The notes under the pieces were generated by a model. The model was not told the DNA's origin and searched no databases. It worked only from the letters and a program-made list of their open reading frames with translations. Made by a program: the position numbers and the translations under genes. Positions 58,834 through 64,000 of a DNA stretch of 64,000 nt are shown piece after piece. Origin of the DNA: Streptomyces niveus (GTDB lineage: Bacteria; Actinomycetota; Actinomycetes; Streptomycetales; Streptomycetaceae). Where the stretch lies: assembly GCF_002009175.1 (NCBI RefSeq), contig NZ_CP018047.1, forward strand, positions 6,758,001 through 6,822,000, written 5' to 3'. Position 1 is the stretch's first letter; every line of letters begins with the position of its first letter.

Positions 58834-59844
58834 ATGCAGCACGCAGTGGGGGCTCCGCTGCCGCCTCCCCATGGCTCGGCGCACGGCGTGGTCGGTCAGG
58901 GGCCGGGCGGATGGGCGCACGGCTCCCCGCCCCACGGCCCGCCGCCCCACGGCGCACCGCACTCCGGCCCGCCGGCCGGCCCTCCCGCGCCCCACGGGCA
59001 CCCGCCCGTCCCGGGCGCGGCGCCGTACGGGGGGCAGCCTCTCCCCGGCGGCCCGCCGGGACCGCACGCGCACGGCGCGCCTCCGCCGCACGGCGCCCCG
59101 CATCCGGGGCCGCCACCGGTCGGCCGCCCGAGCGGACCGCAGCGGATCCCGCCGGGGCCGCCGGGCAGCCCCGTGCCCCAGCAGGGCCCCCCGGCCCCGC
59201 CGCCGGACTCGACCGGGCACATCCAGCTGCCGCCGGGCGGGCCGGTCCCGCTCCCCGTACCGCATCCCGCCGACATAGGCACGGGCGCCGCCACGCTGGC
59301 CGTCCTGCTGATCGGACCGGCCGGCGCGGGCAAGACGACCGTCGCCCGGCACTGGGCGGCCCGCCGGCAGGTCCCCACCGCCCACATCAGCCTCGACGAC
59401 GTACGCGAATGGGTCTGCTCCGGCTTCGCCGACCCGCAGTCGGGGTGGAACCAGCACTCCGAGGCGCAGTACCGCCTCGCCCGCCGCACCTGCGGCTTCG
59501 CCGCCCGTAACTTCCTCGCCAACGGGATCTCCTGCATCCTCGACGACGCGGTCTTCCCCGACCGCCCCGTCGTCGGACTCGGCGGCTGGAAGCGCCACGT
59601 CGGCCCCGGCCTGCTGCCCGTCGTGCTGCTGCCCGGCCTGGAGATCGTGCTGGAGCGCAACGCGGAGCGCAGCGGCAACCGCAGGCTCTCGGACGAGGAA
59701 GTGGCGGGCATCCACGGCCGGATGGCCGGCTGGTACGGCTCCGGACTGCCGATCATCGACAACTCGAAGTACGACGTCGAGACGACGGCCCGCGTCCTGG
59801 ACGATGTCCTCGCCCGGTCGATCGCGAGCCCCCCGAGCTGGTAG
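58834..59844 (+). CDS. P-loop ATP-binding (kinase-like) protein with Pro/His/Gly-rich N-terminus
   Basis: A 336-residue protein in two parts. Residues 1-145 are low complexity, dominated by PPHG and GPPxG repeats. Residues 146-336 are a P-loop kinase-like domain: LLIGPAGAGKTTVARHW (Walker A), SLDDVREWVC (Walker-B-like Asp pair), CILDDAVFPDRP and LERNAERSGNR. It resembles polynucleotide/gluconate kinase folds, but the substrate is unknown. ATG 58834 is used; GTG 58756 in frame has GGGGAC upstream and cannot be excluded. Position between aroQ and the M24 gene is conserved in Streptomyces as I recall. Confidence 0.75.
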   Translation: MQHAVGAPLPPPHGSAHGVVGQGPGGWAHGSPPHGPPPHGAPHSGPPAGPPAPHGHPPVPGAAPYGGQPLPGGPPGPHAHGAPPPHGAPHPGPPPVGRPSGPQRIPPGPPGSPVPQQGPPAPPPDSTGHIQLPPGGPVPLPVPHPADIGTGAATLAVLLIGPAGAGKTTVARHWAARRQVPTAHISLDDVREWVCSGFADPQSGWNQHSEAQYRLARRTCGFAARNFLANGISCILDDAVFPDRPVVGLGGWKRHVGPGLLPVVLLPGLEIVLERNAERSGNRRLSDEEVAGIHGRMAGWYGSGLPIIDNSKYDVETTARVLDDVLARSIASPPSW

Positions 59845-59938
59845 CGGGCGCCCGCCGGGGCGTCCGGGGCCGGGGTCCGCCCGACGCTCCGGCCACCCCG
59901 GTCGGACGCGCCGACGCGCCGAGCCGGGCCCGCGCTCA

Positions 59939-59951
59939 TAGGCTCGGTACA
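59939..59951 (+). promoter_or_regulatory. -10 hexamer for leaderless M24-gene transcript
   Basis: TAGGCT (59939-59944), 6 nt, then ATG 59951, with no ribosome binding site between. Confidence 0.55.
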
Positions 59952-61063
59952 TGTCAGAGGTGTTCGCGGTCCGTCGCGGCCGGCTGCGCGACCGGTGCTC
60001 CGCGGCCGGCACCGATGCCGCCCTGGTGTCACTGCCCGCCAACGTCCGCTATCTCGCCGGCGGCGCTCCACCGGGCGCCGTCCTGCTGCTCGGCGTCGCC
60101 GATCAGCGCGACGTACTGCTCTGCCCCCGCACCTCCACCGGCGACCCCGCCGACGGCCGCCCCGACGAGCAGCTGCGGCTGAGCGTGCTGCCGACCACGA
60201 CGGGCGATCCGGCCGTCGCCGCCGCGGATCTCCTCGACCCGGCCACGGCCCGCACCCTCGCGGTCGAGGAGCACCACCTGACCGTCGCCCGCCACCGCGC
60301 CGTCCGCTCCGTGGCGCCCCGGCTGCGCCTCGCCGATCTCGGCCGCTCCGTGGAGCAGCAGCGGAGGGTCAAGGACGAGGAGGAGATCTCCCAGCTGCGG
60401 ATCGCCGCCGAGATCTCCGACCAGGCACTGGGCGAACTGCTCGAATCGATCCTCGTCGGCCGCACCGAACGGCATCTCGCCCTGGAACTGGAGCGGCGCC
60501 TGGTCGACCACGGCGCCGACGGACCGGCGTTCCGTACGTCGGTCGCCACCGGGCCGAACTCGGGCCGCGCCGGCCACCGGCCCTCCGACCGCAGGGTCGA
60601 GGAGGGCGATTTCCTCTCCGTACGCCTCGGTGCCAACTACCACGGATACCGTTGCGAGATCGGCCGCACCTTCGTGATCGGATCGTCGCCCGCCGACTGG
60701 CAGATCGATCTGTACGACCTGGTCTTCGCCGCACAACGGGCAGGTCGGGAGGCTCTGACGCCCGGTACCGCCTACCGTGACGTGGACCGCGCGGCCCGTC
60801 GGCCGCTGGAGTCGGCGGGGTACGGGGAGGGGCTCGCGGCCCGTACCGGGCACGGTGTGGGGCTCGAAATCGACGAGGACCCGCAGTTGGCACCCACCGC
60901 CATGGGTAAACTGGACGCTTGTGTGCCGGTCACCGTCGAACCGGGGGTCCACCTCCCGGGCCGGGGCGGTGTCCGGATCGATGACACGCTCGTCGTCCGC
61001 CCCGAGGCGGACGGCGGACCCGAGCTACTCACCATTACGACCAAGGAACTGCTCGCGCTCTAG
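59951..61063 (+). CDS. M24 (aminopeptidase P/prolidase) fold protein with altered metal site
   Basis: A 370-residue pita-bread fold protein: N-terminal creatinase domain (1-130) and C-terminal M24 domain. Of the five metal ligands, His301 (TGHGVG) and Glu330 ([10 protein letters not shown]) are kept, but the first Asp is Arg225 ([11 protein letters not shown]), the second is Glu236 (RCEIGRT) and the last Glu is Asp344 (GVRIDDT). Loss of the first Asp makes a normal dinuclear site unlikely, so peptidase activity is doubtful. I recall the same pattern in other Streptomyces orthologues, which would make it an old change. Located upstream of efp, as prolidase genes often are. Confidence 0.88.
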   Translation: MSEVFAVRRGRLRDRCSAAGTDAALVSLPANVRYLAGGAPPGAVLLLGVADQRDVLLCPRTSTGDPADGRPDEQLRLSVLPTTTGDPAVAAADLLDPATARTLAVEEHHLTVARHRAVRSVAPRLRLADLGRSVEQQRRVKDEEEISQLRIAAEISDQALGELLESILVGRTERHLALELERRLVDHGADGPAFRTSVATGPNSGRAGHRPSDRRVEEGDFLSVRLGANYHGYRCEIGRTFVIGSSPADWQIDLYDLVFAAQRAGREALTPGTAYRDVDRAARRPLESAGYGEGLAARTGHGVGLEIDEDPQLAPTAMGKLDACVPVTVEPGVHLPGRGGVRIDDTLVVRPEADGGPELLTITTKELLAL

Positions 61064-61146
61064 TGCTCCGGCAAGCTTTTCGCCGGTCGCGGTGGTGGCG
61101 CGCACCCGTGGTCCCACCCCGCTTCAGTCCAGGAGATTCCGCAACC

Positions 61147-61713
61147 GTGGCTTCCACGAACGACCTCAAGAACGGCATGGTTCTCAAGCTCGACTCCGGC
61201 CAGCTCTGGTCCGTCGTCGAGTTTCAGCATGTCAAGCCCGGCAAGGGCCCCGCCTTTGTGCGCACCAAGCTGAAGAACGTGCTCTCCGGCAAGGTCGTCG
61301 ACAAGACCTTCAACGCCGGCGTGAAGGTCGAGACGGCCAACGTCGACCGCCGCGACATGCAGTTCTCGTACATGGACGGCGAGTACTTCGTCTTCATGGA
61401 CATGGGCACCTACGACCAGATCCACATCAGCCGGGAGGTCGTCGGCGACGCCGCGAACTTCCTCCTGGAGGGCTTCGAGGCCACGGTGGCGATGTACGAG
61501 GGCAACGCGCTCTACGTCGAGCTGTCCGCCGCCGTCGAACTGGTCATCGAGCACACCGACCCCGGCGTGCAGGGCGACCGCTCCACCGGCGGCTCCAAGC
61601 CCGCGAAGCTGGAGACCGGTTACGAGATCGGTGTCCCGCTCTTCATCACGACCGGCGAGAAGATCAAGGTCGACACGCGCTCCGGTGAGTACCTCGGCCG
61701 GGTGAACAGCTAA
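61147..61713 (+). CDS. efp: Elongation factor P
   Basis: A 188-residue EF-P with the N-terminal KOW-like domain and two OB domains. The tip loop reads [12 protein letters not shown], with Lys33 flanked symmetrically (PGKGP). In actinobacteria this loop is reported to work without lysine modification. EF-P relieves ribosome stalling at polyproline, relevant here because MltG and the P-loop protein nearby are proline-rich. GTG 61147 follows AGGAGA with wide spacing. nusB starts 2 nt after its stop. Confidence 0.97.
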   Translation: MASTNDLKNGMVLKLDSGQLWSVVEFQHVKPGKGPAFVRTKLKNVLSGKVVDKTFNAGVKVETANVDRRDMQFSYMDGEYFVFMDMGTYDQIHISREVVGDAANFLLEGFEATVAMYEGNALYVELSAAVELVIEHTDPGVQGDRSTGGSKPAKLETGYEIGVPLFITTGEKIKVDTRSGEYLGRVNS

Positions 61714-61715
61714 CC

Positions 61716-62153
61716 GTGGCTGCCCGCAACAAGGCCCGTAAGCGCGCCTTCCAGATCCTCTTCGAGGCCGACCAGCGCGGGGCGCCCGTGCAGACGGTCC
61801 TCGCGGACTGGCTGCGGCACGCCCGGACCGACGACCGCCAGCCGCCGGTCAGCGAATACACGATGGAGCTGGTCGAGGGGTACGCGCGGTACGCGGACCG
61901 GATCGACGAGCTCATCACCACCTACTCGGTGGGCTGGTCGCTCGACCGTATGCCGGTCGTCGACAGGAACATCGTGCGGCTCGGCACGTACGAACTGGTG
62001 TGGGTGGACGGCACGCCCGACGCCGTGGTGATCGACGAGGCGGTACAGCTCGCCAAGGAGTTCTCCACCGACGACTCGCCGTCCTTCGTGAACGGCCTCC
62101 TCGGCCGGTTCAAGGACCTCAAGCCGAGCCTGCTCCGCGCCGACGCCGAGTAG
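61716..62153 (+). CDS. nusB: Transcription antitermination factor NusB
   Basis: A 145-residue all-helical NusB: ARNKARKRAFQILFEADQR at the N-terminus binds boxA RNA, and VVDRNIVRLGTYELVW and INEAVQ-type VIDEAVQLAKEF with SPSFVNGLLGRF at the end are family signatures. With S10 it promotes rRNA antitermination. GTG 61716 is 2 nt after the efp stop, so efp-nusB are co-transcribed. A hairpin follows. Confidence 0.95.
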   Translation: MAARNKARKRAFQILFEADQRGAPVQTVLADWLRHARTDDRQPPVSEYTMELVEGYARYADRIDELITTYSVGWSLDRMPVVDRNIVRLGTYELVWVDGTPDAVVIDEAVQLAKEFSTDDSPSFVNGLLGRFKDLKPSLLRADAE

Positions 62154-62197
62154 CTCCCGTCGCTCCTCCCCGGGTGGTCTCGTGCCCCCGGGAACGC

Positions 62198-62240
62198 CGA
62201 TCGCCGGCCGGTCCGCACCCCGCGGCCCGGCCGGCGATCG
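62198..62240. terminator. Hairpin between nusB and bldD
   Basis: A perfect 14-bp stem (CGATCGCCGGCCGG / CCGGCCGGCGATCG) with a 15-nt loop, 45 nt after nusB. The remaining 330 nt to the convergent bldD gene contains short open frames on both strands with no convincing start or codon bias; I call no gene there. Confidence 0.65.
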
Positions 62241-62567
62241 AAGCCGGCCGCCAGACACTGGGCCATTCGTGTGACGCGTGGCCCGACGCGACCGCCGCCG
62301 AGCCTGTACGTACGTTCGGGTGAGCGGAGCGTGCGGTGACATCTCTCTCGGTTGGCGCGCCCTCTCCGCGGAACCTGCTCCCGGTGGCCACCGACGCCGC
62401 CTGGGCGGTCCCGGGACGTACCGGCGCCCCCAGCGGCCACACGGCGCCCACCGCGCGCGCACCGGGCGGCCACGGCCCTTGCCGGGGGCGACACGCCGGA
62501 GGGGCGGCCCGCCGATCGCGGTCCGCCCCTGTCGGATGTGACGTTTCTGCTGTTCTGTACCGCGGTG

Positions 62568-63068
62568 TCAGCCTTCGTCGTGAGCCACGGCGCGGCGCGC
62601 GTCCGCGTCCAGCACACCCCAGCTGATCAGCTGCTCGGTGAGGACCGACGGCGACTGGTCGTAGATGACCGCGAGCGTGCGCAGGTCGTCCTGGCGGATC
62701 GACAGCACCTTGCCGTTGTAGTCGCCGCGCTGGCTCTGGATGGTCGCCGCGTAGCGCTGGAGCGGGCCCGCCTTCTCCTGCGGGACATGGGCGAGACGCT
62801 CCAGGTCCAGAACGAGCTTCGGCGGCGGCTCGGCGGCTCCGCCGGGCGTCGTGCCCGGCAGCAGCTCCTGCACCGGGACACCGTAGAAATCGGCCAGCTC
62901 GGCGAGGCGCTGCACGGTCACCGCGCGGTCGCCGCGCTCGTACGACCCCACCACCACTGCCTTCCAGCGGCCCTGTGACTTCTCCTCCACGCCGTGGAGG
63001 GAAAGGCCCTGCTGGGTGCGGATGGCGCGGAGCTTGGCCCCGAGCTGCTTTGCGTATTCGCTGGACAT
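62568..63068 (-). CDS. bldD: Developmental master regulator BldD
   Basis: A 166-residue repressor: N-terminal HTH_XRE domain (YAKQLGAKLRAIRTQQGLSL onward) and C-terminal c-di-GMP domain. The c-di-GMP signature RxD-x8-RxxD is present as R114-G-D116 and R125-Q-D-D128, the numbering of the S. coelicolor protein. With tetrameric c-di-GMP, BldD dimerises and represses sporulation genes, keeping colonies vegetative. GGGGAGCC precedes ATG 63068. Its own promoter carries a BldD-like operator (63116-63130), fitting autoregulation. Confidence 0.98.
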   Translation of the reverse strand: MSSEYAKQLGAKLRAIRTQQGLSLHGVEEKSQGRWKAVVVGSYERGDRAVTVQRLAELADFYGVPVQELLPGTTPGGAAEPPPKLVLDLERLAHVPQEKAGPLQRYAATIQSQRGDYNGKVLSIRQDDLRTLAVIYDQSPSVLTEQLISWGVLDADARRAVAHDEG

Positions 63069-63115
63069 AAGGCTCCCCGGACGCTGGGACAATCTGCGGC
63101 TCCGCCGCGTGGCTG

Positions 63116-63130
63116 GTAACTCACTGTGAG
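63116..63130. promoter_or_regulatory. BldD operator upstream of bldD
   Basis: GTAACTCACTGTGAG-type 15-mer matches 8 of 9 fixed positions of nTnACnCWGnGTnAn (the G after W is C). It abuts and overlaps the -10 hexamer of the bldD promoter, as expected for autorepression. Confidence 0.7.
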
Positions 63131-63158
63131 GTTACGCAGCGTGACTTGGATGCGTCAA
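63129..63158 (-). promoter_or_regulatory. bldD promoter
   Basis: On the minus strand: -35 TTGACG (63153-63158), 18-nt spacer, -10 TAACCT (63129-63134). A good vegetative-type promoter, about 60 nt before the bldD start. Confidence 0.75.
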
Positions 63159-63213
63159 GCCGAATGGTCCGTACCCGCCCCTCCACACGTCCGGAAAACG
63201 GCGCCGGACCTGG

Positions 63214-63219
63214 TAATGT
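63214..63219 (+). promoter_or_regulatory. -10 hexamer upstream of pyrR
   Basis: TAATGT, placing the start of transcription near 63226, just ahead of the PyrR element. The -35 is not clear. Confidence 0.45.
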
Positions 63220-63238
63220 CGACGGCGCAAATCCGACG

Positions 63239-63860
<622 letters not shown>

Positions 63861-63983
63861 CGGGTCCCTCCCGTACACCGCGGACCCGTACACGGCCCGC
63901 GCGTCGGCGCGCCCTGACGCCGCCGCGCCCGCCCGGGGAGACCCGGGAACCCTGAACCACCTCCACACAACGGAGCACACCCG

Positions 63984-64000
63984 ATGCTGCGCCTCCCAGG
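63984..64000 (+). CDS. Start of a further gene, cut by window edge
   Basis: ATG 63984 with CGGAG 7 nt upstream opens a frame reading MLRLP before the window ends. By synteny pyrB is expected here, but these five residues do not resemble the aspartate carbamoyltransferase N-terminus I know, so the identity is unresolved. Confidence 0.35.

Noticed and set aside
62278..62626. Short plus-strand frames between nusB and bldD
   Set aside because: No ribosome binding site, weak codon bias and overlap with bldD.

Overview
The window is a high-GC chromosomal segment from a Streptomyces (Actinobacteria). The evidence is very strong third-position G/C bias, frequent GTG and TTG starts, near-complete sporulation proteins SsgB and BldD, and a gene order that matches, as far as I recall it, the S. 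coelicolor core region from about bldD/pyrR (SCO1488-1489) through relA (SCO1513) to ssgB (SCO1541). I see no prophage, transposon, CRISPR array or secondary-metabolite cluster. Apart from a few poorly known membrane proteins this is core genome.

Layout. 1-13.9 kb: a truncated Ser/Thr kinase, small unknown proteins, an APH-type kinase, a minus-strand tRNA cluster (Gly, Cys, three Val-GAC), pabB/pabC-like folate genes, a GNAT enzyme, a DsbA-like protein, a CGNR zinc-finger protein, ssgB, two plus-strand tRNA-Val(CAC) genes flanking a large membrane protein and an SRPBCC protein, and a DnaQ-fold protein. 14-30.3 kb: thrS, a K+ channel, an EF-G-like GTPase, then a phosphatidylinositol-mannoside type block (HIT, pgsA, acyltransferase, pimA), pdxS/pdxT, yebC and ruvCAB. 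30.3-42 kb: yajC-secD-secF-apt-relA (protein export plus stringent response), a DUF349 protein, a membrane-anchored cyclophilin, an MBL hydrolase and hisS. 42-54.4 kb: a VKOR-like protein, rarA, an iron-box-linked DUF2470 gene, rpsD, an NB-ARC/TPR protein, alaS, ruvX and mltG. 54.4-64 kb: aroE, aroC-aroK-aroB-aroQ, a P-loop kinase, an M24 pepQ-like protein, efp, nusB, bldD, pyrR and the first bases of one further gene.

How genes work together. Translationally coupled runs (ATGA/GTGA overlaps or near contacts) define operons: pabB-pabC, pgsA-acyltransferase-pimA, pdxS-pdxT, ruvC-ruvA-ruvB, secD-secF-apt, DUF948-DUF6167-alaS-ruvX, mltG-aroE and aroC-K-B-Q. Regulatory sites visible in the sequence are the most informative part. 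ruvC and rarA both carry a DNA-damage promoter of the TTGTCRGTG-N8-TANNNT (RecA-NDp/PafBC) type. A 19-bp DmdR/IdeR iron box lies between the DUF2470 gene and rpsD. A PyrR-binding RNA element overlaps the pyrR ribosome binding site. A BldD-like operator overlaps the bldD promoter. A 26-bp inverted repeat lies in the divergent membrane-protein/SRPBCC promoter region. At least six genes have a -10 hexamer 6-7 nt before the start codon and are probably read as leaderless mRNAs.

Two enzyme-fold proteins lack expected catalytic residues: the DnaQ-like protein (DxE and Exo II Asp lost) and the M24 peptidase-like protein (three of five metal ligands changed).
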